The notes beneath the pieces were generated by a model that was not told where the DNA came from, ran no database searches, and worked only from the letters and a program-made list of their open reading frames with translations. 64,000 bases of DNA, taken from Arsenophonus sp052401645 (GTDB lineage Bacteria > Pseudomonadota > Gammaproteobacteria > Enterobacterales > Enterobacteriaceae). Position 1 is the stretch's first letter, and each line of letters opens with the position of its first letter. A program made the translations under genes and the position numbers. The stretch lies in assembly GCA_052401645.1 (NCBI GenBank), contig CP198939.1, forward strand, positions 1,178,001 through 1,242,000. The letters run 5' to 3'. Below are positions 25,254 to 36,197 of the stretch, one piece after another.

Positions 25254-28200
25254 ATTATTATATCTTATCTGTGTTTTATTAAAAAGTTATAAAATATAAG
25301 ATTTTTATTATTTAATGATTAAATTATAGAATTATAGTTTTCGATAAAATACTTCATAATAAAATATTATTATTAACTTTAGTTTATAAATATACTATCA
25401 TAAAAATAATTCTCTAGGTTTAATTAGTAGTTGATTATTGATGTGTATTACTTATAATAATAAAGATTATAAGTATAAAAAGTTTTTTAATAAACAAAAA
25501 TTGTTTAAAGAAAATGATATGTTTTTTAAAAAAAATATAAATACTAAATTAGTAACTATAAATATCATAACTTAAGAGATATTAATTTTATGTTAAATTT
25601 ACAAATAAATTTTATCATAAGAAATTATGAAACTAATAAATATAAATTAATATTAAAAGCAATAGCCATTTAGATGCATCATCAAATAATAATATTTTAG
25701 TTCTAAAAAATAATTTTTAAATAATATTCATCAAAAAAACGTCATTTCAATAATCAAAATTTAGGATTAAAATAAGATTAATAAAATATAATTTATCTAT
25801 ATTTCATATATAATTATTTTTTAACTAATTTAATAATATCTGATTATAATCATTCGTTATTTAACTTTTAATTACTTAAAATACAATCATTTTAATACAC
25901 TGTTATTTAAAAGTTTCGACATTAAGTTTATAAAAACTTTTTTTAAGTTGAATAAACTTTTCTTATCTTTCAGTATTAATTATACAATGTTGATATTAAT
26001 CTACTAAACTTTAAAATTAATACTCTATTATAATTTTATTTATATTAATTTAACTACTTAAGTATATATGTTATAGATATGAATAATAGGTATCTATATT
26101 AATTCTTTAAAATATTTTCGATTTTTAAAATATAAATAATTAAATATATTTATCAATTTTAATACTTTGTTAAAAAATTTAAATAATTTATTTGCTTATT
26201 ATTGAGTAATATCTTCATATTATTCAATACTAGTGATAAATATTATTTAAATAATAAATATATTATTTAAATATAGATATATTATATAAAAAATATTAAA
26301 TGTTAATATCTTCAATCTATTAACTTATCATTACATAATAAGTTAAATAAATAATAATATATCCTATTATCATTAATAATCTTATTAAAGCAATTATTTT
26401 TTTAAAAATTAAGATTTCAATCTTATCTATCATATTTCATTAGTATAAAAATATTTAAGATTAAAATCTTATATAATGATAATTCCTTAATTCATTGTAT
26501 TTTATTTCATTATAGATAAATTATTTAAATGATATTTATATTAAAATAATATTTTTATCGTTAATATTTAATATAAATAATCTTAATTATAATGATTTAT
26601 TCATCTCTGATGAGATTATTTATTTTCTATATAAAATAAATATTTATCTTTTATAATATAAGTAAATAGTTTTATGGTACTTAACTAAGAAAAAAATAAA
26701 AGTTACTCCATGACTAACTGTAATTATATTTTCATAATTAATTATATATTAGATTATTGATTTTTTTTCCTATATTGTGAATATTTCATAATTTATTAAT
26801 ATACTAAAACACAGATAAGAAAATTTTATTAATATAAACTTATTTATATTAATTAACAATTAAATCGCTTTTAAAGTTAATTATATATTAATAAAAATAT
26901 CTTCCTAAATAAAAGTATTTATACATTCAATTCAAAGCGTTTATTATATATTATTAGTATTTTATTTTTTATTAAAATAATAAAACATATATTATTATCA
27001 GTTATATATTGATATTAATAAGATAGTATTGTTAATATATTATCTATATTGAGTATAGAAATTGTTTATTAATTAATAACTTAAATCTTTTTATATAAAA
27101 TTTATTTACAGATATTATTTATTTGCAATGATGATAAAATCTTTAAAGTTACTAAAACTTATTAATAATCAGATAATAAAAATATCTGTTTTTATTTTAT
27201 TTTTAATAATTTTTATTATAGATAAAAATTAATATTAAAAATTATTTATTAAAATAACTAATTTGATTTTTTAATTTAAAAGATTTTTTTGAAAATTATT
27301 ATTAATAATAATAAAAACTAATCAATTCTAATTATTATACTATAAATAACTTTAGAAATCAATAATTTAATTCATATATAATTTTAGTACTAGAAATGTT
27401 ATATTTATATAAAATATTAATGCTATTAACTTAAAATATATAAAATATTTATTAACTAAGAACTCCTGTTTTAAAAAGTAATAATTATATTATTACTTAT
27501 TTAATTCGAAATAATAATAAAGCAGAAATATCATTATATATAATGATATCTTTTTACTTTTTAAAAACAAACTAAACTTAATTTTGTATATTTTGTTTAT
27601 TTTTTAACTTTTCGAAATCAAAACTATTTAATTCATAGGATAATTTTCTAACTAAATAACGTTATGTCTAATATATACTAATAGCATTTTAGTTGTTATA
27701 TAATAAGAAAAATAAATTATTAGTTTTATACTATAAACATTATTTCTTCTACAATTCAATCAAAATTTTTATATTGTTTTGAAACAAAACAGTTTATTTT
27801 AAGAATACTTTTTAAACTTTAATTCAATATAATAATTATTACTATTTTAATAAAAATATTTATGTCTCTATTAATTAGAGATCATATAATTAAATTTGAT
27901 AATTTAATTAAATTAGATATTTTATATTTATATTATTAAAATAATAATATTAGATAATCTATCATATGATACTAGAATATAACAAATCTAATATAGAAAA
28001 ATCTATAATAATTTTATAAGAAATAACAATGATCTTAATAATTGTATGTTAATAATTAATTTATATTAATTAAGTATTTCCTTTATTAATAAATAGTAGC
28101 TAATAATAATCGCTTTAATATAATTATTATATTCAATAAAAACTTTTTTATTAAAAGATATTATATTATTAATGATAATGATTAAATCTATTTTATTTTA

Positions 28201-30253
28201 ATGATTCTATTCTATAAAATACTCATAACTATCTTAAAATCTATTAATAAATAAAATAAATAAAAATAATAATATAAATAAGTTAAATGTTAATAGCATA
28301 ATTACAAATGCTAGTTATACAATCAATAATAAAAAATAATTCAATATAATTGAATAATGTTTGTTTAATTAAAAATTACATTTTAAATAGTTATTAAAAT
28401 GTAATTTAAAATGAATAGTGATTAATTAATAGTTTTTACATTATTATCTCATATATAATCAATTTATTCTTATAAAGAATATTTTGTAGAATATAAATAA
28501 TTTAATATTTAAGATATAAATAAATAAAAAAATAACTATTTTTTACTATTATATCAAGAATAAACCTATATTTCATAATTATTATTATAACTAAATTATA
28601 ATTTTTGTTAATCTTTTTAATTCATTATTAAATAATTACTATCATATAATCAAGTATTATTAAGTAATATTTTAACTATAAAAATAGTTACTTAATATTA
28701 ATAAAATAGATAAGACTTATATTAAATTAAGTATTAATCGATAATTTTTTATTTTCAATCAAATAAATCATTTTTATTTTAAAAATATTTATTAATATTA
28801 TTTACAATCTATATATAATCATTCTAAATTATAAATAAATACAATTATCTTAGATAATTAATTATTTTGAAAGACAATATAATATGATAGAATCAAAATA
28901 ATGTATAATTATTATATACAAATTATCAAATTATTTTTTATTTTTATAAAATTTATCATAAAAAATTATAGTTATTATCCTATAATTATAATGGTTACAT
29001 GTTTTTATTTTTATATTTTTAATATATTTATCTAATCGATTCTTATTTTAATTTTCTTTATTAATATATTATTTTATATTAATAGATGTTTATTCATTAT
29101 AATTTTAAATATTTCCTTTAATAGAATTTATTGTATTTGATTATATAAACAAATTCTATAGGTTAACATTTTATGCATTAAAATTAACAGTAGTTATTGA
29201 ATACTTATATTTAATCTTTAGAATACTTTATTCAACTTTCTTATGATTATTATATTATTAATTAATGCATGATCTTTATTTTAACTAAAAAATAAACTAA
29301 CAATAAGATATTTTTATTTAAAATTTTATCAGTCATATAAATTATATTATGTAGAATATTATTATTAATACGATTACTTTAACTCTTTTATTAAAATATA
29401 TATAAATTAGTTATAGAGGAATTCTATACTTAAAAAAAATTTACGCTAGATATTACTTATATTATAATCTATAATTTAGCAAAATAATAATAAAAGAACA
29501 TTTCCTAGTTTTAATAAACATTAAAATAGTTAATAACTTTCATTAGTAACAACATAATATTATAGTCATATAGATATTTTATCTAAGTTTATCTTTTTAT
29601 TAATTTATAATATTATTATTTTATCTCAATAATAATATTATAACCATTTTTTTTAAAATCAATTATTATCTTAAAAAAATAAAAAGATATTAACCAACCT
29701 AAACAAAGATGTATCTAATAAACCATCATTCAATAATGATTATTTTATTCCTCTTATATTAACAAATATAAAAATTAAAGAATTATTTAAAAATTTAAAA
29801 ATACTCTATAATTAATACTCAATATATCTTTAAAAAGATAATAAACAAAAGTATAAAAGATAAAATAATTAATTTTCAGAAAAATATAATCATATATACG
29901 AATAATAAATAAGATTTATTATCTTTATCATATAAAGATTTATATAACACTAGAATCGTTTTATAATTACAAATATGTTTATTATCAATAAATTATCAAT
30001 TTTTCTATATGTATTTTAAATAAAATAATTACTTAATGTTAGTTAGTAGTCTTTGTAATAATTAATGATATTTTAATTAAATTATATCTTTTAAATTTAA
30101 CTATCAATTAAGTATTTCAAAGTATTAATTTTATCTATTACATCACTGTAGTTTTAATTAGAAAAATATTTATTCTATAAAAAAATAATGAATCAAATTA
30201 ATAAGAATTAATAATACATGCGTGATATATTCTTTTTAACTGAAAATAAAACT
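25254..30253. other. 5-kb gene-free AT-rich spacer, prfB to rarA remnant
   Basis: In E. coli recJ lies directly upstream of prfB, but no RecJ sequence is recognisable here. Frames are short and stop-rich on both strands. An inverted repeat with 14-bp arms and a 7-nt loop is at 28373-28386/28394-28407. I find no RNA gene. Confidence 0.75.
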
Positions 30254-30343
30254 TTAACCAATATATTCTATAAGTTAATTACTGTATTTTGCGACAAATT
30301 ATTAAAATTTATAAAATGGAAAACAAAGTACTAGATTTTTCAT
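30254..30343 (-). pseudogene. rarA: 5' remnant of rarA (recombination ATPase)
   Basis: Starting 13 bases after the lolA stop, the minus strand reads MKNLVLCFPFYKF, two stops, FVAKYSN, a stop, LIEYIG, a stop. E. coli RarA begins MSNLSLDFSDNTF and continues to NLAQYIGQQ. With one codon gap, about 11 of the first 29 positions are identical (M, N, L, L, F, F, A, L, Y, I, G), and stops fall at positions including a glutamine and a glutamate, as expected of CAA or GAA decaying to TAA. In E. coli rarA directly follows lolA on the same strand, so position and orientation agree. Beyond YIG the similarity fades. The alignment was made from memory and by eye. Confidence 0.65.
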
Positions 30344-30353
30344 TTTACTTTAC

Positions 30354-30968
30354 TTATCTTTGATCATCAATAGTTACGCCTTGTGGCGGAATAAACTTAA
30401 ATTTATTTTTATCAAAATAATTATTTTTATGGTTCTTTAAATCATATGAACTTATTTGTCCATTTTGATCTGTAATAGAAAACTGTTGAACAATACCATT
30501 AGGCTGAATAGATATTGAAAAATATTTTATATATCCCTTATTTTCTATCATTTTTAATAAAAAATTATTACCATTTTGAGTAATTTTATAACTATTCCAA
30601 TCTTTAGGATTATTACGAGCAATTAGTATAAAAGGCATATCAACTATTACATTCCTTAGTAAAGTTATCGTAACTTGATTAATTAAAGGATTATAAAACC
30701 AAAAATTAGTGCCATCAGAAACTAATAAGATTTCATCTGGTGATATCATATGCCAATTAAATAAATTTGGATGTTTAATCCATAATTGACCCTCACCTTC
30801 CTGCATTAAACTACCATCAGGCATTGTTACTTTTTGTGAAAAATTAGCATAAAAACTATTTATTTTGTTTAATCGTTTTTGTAATTCAACTGAATCATCA
30901 CCTGCCAATATTTGGTTAATATAAAAACTTATTAATGATAATAATAATGTTACCACTTTTTTTATCAC
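30354..30968 (-). CDS. lolA: LolA, periplasmic lipoprotein carrier
   Basis: This 204-residue protein (E. coli 203) carries lipoproteins from the LolCDE complex in the inner membrane across the periplasm to LolB. A signal peptide occupies about residues 1-22 (a KK-containing start, a leucine/isoleucine-rich core, then ILA before GDD). The family blocks NFSQKV, EGEGQLWIKHPNLFNWHM, VSDGTNFWFYNP, PFILIARN and the C-terminal PPQGVTIDDQR are all present. The start codon is GTG, with AAAGGT seven bases upstream; no ATG fits better. Gene order lolA-rarA (remnant) and ftsK upstream matches E. coli. Its retention implies a real outer membrane with sorted lipoproteins, at least until recently. Confidence 0.95.
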   Translation of the reverse strand: MIKKVVTLLLSLISFYINQILAGDDSVELQKRLNKINSFYANFSQKVTMPDGSLMQEGEGQLWIKHPNLFNWHMISPDEILLVSDGTNFWFYNPLINQVTITLLRNVIVDMPFILIARNNPKDWNSYKITQNGNNFLLKMIENKGYIKYFSISIQPNGIVQQFSITDQNGQISSYDLKNHKNNYFDKNKFKFIPPQGVTIDDQR

Positions 30969-33400
30969 GTAATGACCTTTATATTTATAATAGTTATTTA
31001 TTTTATATAAAAATATAATTAATTTTTATTTTGTTAAATAATTATATCTTAAATCTTAGAATTATTATTACTATATTTTTTAAAAAAAAATCATTTGAAT
31101 TTATATTTCTCTCATTAATTATAGTATAATTTATTATAATCAATATTAAATTTTTGATTTGATGTTTAATAAAAAATATATTAAAATTTTTATTTTATCA
31201 TGAATTTATAATAGTTTTATAAAAGAGTAATTTAGATTTTATAAACATTATAATAATTATTATCTTTACTATATTTGTCGTTATTTATCATATCATTGAT
31301 ATACTTAACTTTATTTTTAGTTTTTTAAAACTTGATCACAACATAAACTTTATGATTAAAAATAAAAATATCACGAATATATAATATAAAATCAACTTTA
31401 GTTTAATCACATAATTAGCGCGTTAATCTAATTTATTCTATTTATATAATACACGTAATTAATATAATTTTATTAAGCTTAATTAAAAACTCTAATGATC
31501 TTACCGTATAATTATTTAAGTTTCCACGATTAAATAAATATACTCGATAAATTATCTTGTAGTTTATAAGATAAAATACACAATTATTTTTTAATTTCCA
31601 TTATTATTAATCATTATTAAATTAGATAACTAGATTAGTAACACGATAATATCAAATATATATTAAATATTAAATAATATAGTTATTATTTATAATATAA
31701 TTAAAATTTTAAAATTAATTATAAATTTAGTTGATTTATATTATATAAATACACTGATTTTATAATTATATATTACCGAATATATTATCATTACACTAAA
31801 GCAGATATAAATTTATAACGATATTTTATTTTATTAACATTCTTTAACACCATCTATTAAAATATTTTATCTTAAAAATAACTCATCTTAACATATGAGA
31901 AAATTAATTTATAAATAGAAAATTACAAAATCTTTATTATTAATAATATCAAAAAAATAAATTTAAGTTTTATTTAATATAAAAACTTAAATTTATGATA
32001 TTAATCAAATTAATTCATCAAAATTAGTTTATAGATAATAAAATAGTGATTTTTTAAATTATTTATAAATATTTATTTATAATATTTTTTCTTCTACGAA
32101 TATATAGTTAATAGTGATAAATTATATTAAAATTTATAATAGTTAAAACTTTTAGTACATAAATAGCTTCATGCTTTTTATTATATAAATTCTAATATTA
32201 TAGAAAATTATTCTATATTTATTTATTAACATGTATTTGTAAACTATTTCTTGACAAAAAACACTCCATCAGTTCATTTTTAATGAACTAAAAAATAAAT
32301 ACTAATAAAATATCAATACTTAAATTTAAGTAAAAGTAAGTAAATAGTGTGGTATTTTCAGAAAAACTAACAATTTTATTGTTGTAAATAGTCACTTAAA
32401 CTAATATCTTTCTCACATAAATATATTAAAATATTTATTTTTTTTGATTTATATATTAAGAATATATATTCTTATATGATATAAGCCTTATTATTTTAAT
32501 GTTTTATTATTAAATACTGATAAGATTAAAAAATATAATACTATTGAAATAATATTCGTTACATTTTTTGTTTTAATAAAACAAATATTTATTTAATATC
32601 TTTTATTATTTCCTCCATCTCCATGCTTATTACTTTATTATTTTGATATAATTTTATCTTATTAAATAATTATTTATGTTATAATATTTATTATAATTAA
32701 AGTCTTAATTCTATTTAATTTAAAAAAATTAAGACTTATCTTTAAAAGAAAACCTATATGTTAATTTTTTATAAAATTGTTTGTATAATTTATTTATCCT
32801 TATTTCTCAATATTAATACTTAATCTAAGTTACATGAATTTATGTTACTAAATCTTAATAATATTTCTAATTTATACAAAATTAATATCACTTATTTTCT
32901 TAAAATTATAAATATAAAATTCATTTGTTTCTTAGTAAAATAAAATTATTAAATAGAAATTCTCAACTTATGCCGATATTATAACTTATGGATTTTACAT
33001 GTATTAAAATTATTTTTTAACATTAATTTTAATTATATCATTATTTTTTATAAAATTCATTATTTTCTTTATATTTTTAAATTTTACTTTATACTGATGA
33101 TAGCCTTAATAACGTGATTAAAGTAATATATCAATATTATTTAAATTAATATTATTAAATATGTTAATATAGATATGACTTAAAAGATTCATTAAATATA
33201 TATTTTATCTTTTATTTTGTATTAATAAATAATTATTTAATAATAAACTTTTAACTTTATTGCCTATTAATAACTTTACATTATTTAATGATAAATTATT
33301 TTTGCTATTATTATTCAATATTTCTTTTACTAATTATTTAATTGGTGAAGTTTAAAAATATATTATCATGATAATACAATCTATTAGATATTATTTACTA
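30969..33400. other. 2.4-kb spacer where the ftsK motor should be
   Basis: Between the ftsK stop and the lolA start, E. coli would have about 3.3 kb encoding the FtsK linker and DNA translocase. No Walker motif or other FtsK sequence can be read here. An inverted repeat with 15-bp arms is at 31957-31971/31982-31996, an 11-bp pair with AAGTCTTAATT arms is at 32700-32710/32727-32737, and a 16-nt palindrome TATTATCATGATAATA is at 33361-33376, 25 bases beyond the ftsK stop. Confidence 0.7.
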
Positions 33401-34069
33401 TCAGTTATTTTTTAGTTTAATGAGATTAAAAATGAATTTTCTAATTTGAAATTTATTATTATTAATAATATAATTAATAATTAATGATAGTTTTGCTAAA
33501 ACTAATTCTCCAATTTTTTCTGAAATCATCAACCATGATAAACCTGTAAATAAAGTAAAACCAATAAACCAAATAAAAATCAATATAAATGTTGTTCCTA
33601 AAATACCAAATCTTGGTAAAATAGCATTACTAAAAATACTGCCAATAATTCCACCTGATGAAAAATTAACTAAGTCATCAATATTAAGTGTTGCAATAGC
33701 ACACGACGTAATTATTAACATTACTTCACCAATTAGATTTAAAGAAAGAAGAAAAAAATTAAAATAATTATCATTATTGATATCTTTAAATATATTCCAG
33801 AATCCGAAGAATATAATTAATGGTAAGAAGTAAGCTAAAACACCAAAAATAGAGAAAAGAATATCTGCTAACCAAGCACCAACACTGCCGGCTAAATTTT
33901 TAATTGGTTCATTTCTCCAGGTAGTCTGCGACCAACTAGGATCATAAGGATAAAAACTTATTAAGGATATCATTAAAAAAATTGATAAGATAATAATAAT
34001 AAATAAAATAAACTCTATTAGTATTTTTCCATTACTGTTTTTTTTTAACTTTATATTTTTATCTTCCAT
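33401..34069 (-). CDS. ftsK: FtsK N-terminal membrane domain only
   Basis: This 222-residue protein corresponds to the first part of FtsK, which in E. coli has about 1330 residues. The periplasmic signature DPSWSQTTW and the following NLAGSVGAWLADILFSIFGVLAY match closely. Four hydrophobic spans are visible at about 17-39, 66-92, 104-128 and 155-182. The frame then ends in a short basic tail (IRKFIFNLIKLKNN); the linker and the C-terminal translocase (alpha, beta, gamma domains) are absent. In E. coli the N-terminal about 200 residues suffice for the essential divisome role, so this is probably a functional reduced gene rather than a pseudogene. GGA lies about nine bases before the ATG. It sits between lolA and trxB in ancestral order; lrp, which should lie upstream, is not visible. 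Confidence 0.9.
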   Translation of the reverse strand: MEDKNIKLKKNSNGKILIEFILFIIIILSIFLMISLISFYPYDPSWSQTTWRNEPIKNLAGSVGAWLADILFSIFGVLAYFLPLIIFFGFWNIFKDINNDNYFNFFLLSLNLIGEVMLIITSCAIATLNIDDLVNFSSGGIIGSIFSNAILPRFGILGTTFILIFIWFIGFTLFTGLSWLMISEKIGELVLAKLSLIINYIINNNKFQIRKFIFNLIKLKNN

Positions 34070-35237
34070 CTATTTTTTTCCAAAAATAATACTTAATTTT
34101 ATTCGATAATTATAAAAATAATTAAATGAATAATATTTAGTTTTAAAACTATATTTATAAACAGTAATATAGTTAGTTTTTAACTTTATGCTTATTAAAT
34201 CAAAATTTCTTTATTAGAAAATAATTATTTTTTATCTATTACATTATTTATGTAATTACGCGTATTACTTTTACACTAAAAATAAGAAGTGAAGTTTCTA
34301 ATAATAATTTAAAATAAGTAAAAATATTATTGATCAGAGTTTTAAATAAACAATTAAAATCTTAAGAGAATTATAAGATATTTTTAAATTCCTTCTAATT
34401 TTTATACAATATCATTAAACTGTTTAAAAACATATATAGTATCAAAAGACTAAAAGTGATTTTAATAAAAATAAATATAGATTCATTGAGATATTATGAA
34501 TTCAATAAAAACAAGTATTATATAAAGATAAAATCTTTCAGATATAAATGATGTATACATTCAAAACTATGTATTCGTAATAAACTAAATCTCTTAAAAA
34601 CTATACATTAAAATACGACAATTTTCATAATTGATTAAGTATATAATTATCTATTACGATCAAGATATTTTTTTAAAAATTTTTTTATAAATTATTTTAT
34701 TATCTTTTTTATTTATTTTTATAGTTATCCTATTTTATTTTTTAATTAAATTTTAAAATATAATAAATTCAAACTTATATTTTAACATTAATATTTAGTA
34801 ATAAGATTTCATCTTATAAATAAATTATTTAATTAGTTTTAAATTTTAAAATGAATGTGTGTCTATTTATCTTTTTTTTTAAAAAATATTTAAATTTTAA
34901 ATAATGAAATTTAAATGATTAATCAGATTAGATCTTTTCTAAAAAATGTAATATCAGATTATTAAAATAATAAATAAAAAATATAACATTATATAAAAAC
35001 AGATTTATTATTAATACTTTATTAATAAAAAATATTGAAAATTATAAATTCAGATATTTATTTCTTAAATAAATAGAAAATCTTTTTATAAATTATATTA
35101 TTTTAATAAAGTAATTAAAAATAAAGCATTAGAAAAAATAATTATTTAATATCATTATTTATTCAATTTATTTTTATTTTTTATTAATCTTGTAAAATTG
35201 TAATATCTGAATAAATTTTCTTAAAAAAGGAATGTAT
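34070..35237. other. 1.2-kb spacer at the expected lrp site
   Basis: The ftsK and trxB genes are divergent here. In E. coli this gap holds lrp, and its size is about the same. No Lrp helix-turn-helix or other frame can be recognised. Both promoters presumably lie here, but the composition makes -10-like sequences uninformative. Confidence 0.7.
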
Positions 35238-36197
35238 ATGAGAAAAATTAATAATAGTAAAATTATTATTCTTGGATCTGGTCCAGCTGGCCATACTGCA
35301 ACTATTTATGCTGCTAGAGCAAATCTAAATCCAATATTAATTACTGGTTTTCAACCAGGAGGACAATTAACTACTACAAATGAAATAGAAAATTGGCCTG
35401 GAGATCATATAGAATTAATGGGAACAGTATTGATGGAGAGAATGCTACAACATACTAAAAAATTTATTACAGAAGAAAACATTATCAATGATCAAATTTA
35501 TACTGTTGATCTTCATAAACGTCCATTTCAACTTATAGGTGATAATGGAATATATAGTTGCGATGCTCTTATAATAGCTACAGGGGCTTCAGCTCGTTAT
35601 CTTGGTTTACCTTCCGAAGAATTATTTAAAGGTCGTGGTGTTTCAACTTGTGCTACTTGCGATGGTTTTTTTTATCGTAAAAAAAAAGTAGCTGTTATAG
35701 GTGGAGGAAATACAGCTATTGAAGAAGCACTTTATTTATCAAATATAGCCTCTGAAGTACATATTATTCATAGACGTGAAATATTTCGTGCTGAAAAAAT
35801 TCTTATCCAGAGAATGATGAAAAAAGTAAAAACTGGAAATATTATATTGCATACTAATTTTATACTTAATGAAGTATTAGGTGATAATAATGGTGTTACT
35901 AAAATTAATTTACGTTCAAGCAAAAATAATAATACAGAATCACTTTCTGTAGCAGGTGTATTTATCGCTATTGGACACACACCTAATACAAGTATTTTTA
36001 CTGATCAATTGGTATTGAAAAATGGTTATATTCAAGTAAAGTTTGGAACTAAAGGTAATGCAACTGAAACTTCAGTTAAAGGTGTTTTTGCTGCTGGTGA
36101 TGTAATAGATCACGTATATCGTCAAGCAATTACATCAGCTGGTACCGGTTGTATGGCTGCCATTGATGCTGAACGTTATTTAGAAGCTATAAAATGA
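35238..36197 (+). CDS. trxB: Thioredoxin reductase
   Basis: This flavoenzyme transfers electrons from NADPH through FAD to thioredoxin. It has an N-terminal FAD-binding GSGPAG, the redox-active CATC pair (cysteines 138 and 141 from this start), the NADPH-binding GGGNTA and the HRREIFRAEK block that contacts the 2'-phosphate, and a C-terminal FAD segment GVFAAGDVIDHVYRQAITSAGTGCMAA. An ATG also occurs six bases earlier at 35232, but AAGGA at 35227-35231 is then only one base away or overlapping; for the ATG at 35238 the spacing is six, so 35238 is preferred, giving 319 residues (E. coli 321). The gene contains runs of eight T and nine A near 35665-35698, yet the frame is intact. cydDC, which follow in E. 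coli, are gone. Confidence 0.97.
   Translation: MRKINNSKIIILGSGPAGHTATIYAARANLNPILITGFQPGGQLTTTNEIENWPGDHIELMGTVLMERMLQHTKKFITEENIINDQIYTVDLHKRPFQLIGDNGIYSCDALIIATGASARYLGLPSEELFKGRGVSTCATCDGFFYRKKKVAVIGGGNTAIEEALYLSNIASEVHIIHRREIFRAEKILIQRMMKKVKTGNIILHTNFILNEVLGDNNGVTKINLRSSKNNNTESLSVAGVFIAIGHTPNTSIFTDQLVLKNGYIQVKFGTKGNATETSVKGVFAAGDVIDHVYRQAITSAGTGCMAAIDAERYLEAIK

Noticed and set aside
25092..25292. Open frame of 66 codons on the plus strand over the start of prfB
   Set aside because: Antisense to prfB, with a low-complexity hydrophobic tail in the spacer.
35232..35237. Upstream ATG of trxB
   Set aside because: It abuts the Shine-Dalgarno AAGGA; the ATG at 35238 has a normal six-base spacing.
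35768..35980. Open frame of 70 codons antisense to trxB
   Set aside because: Lies wholly inside trxB on the opposite strand and has no recognisable features.
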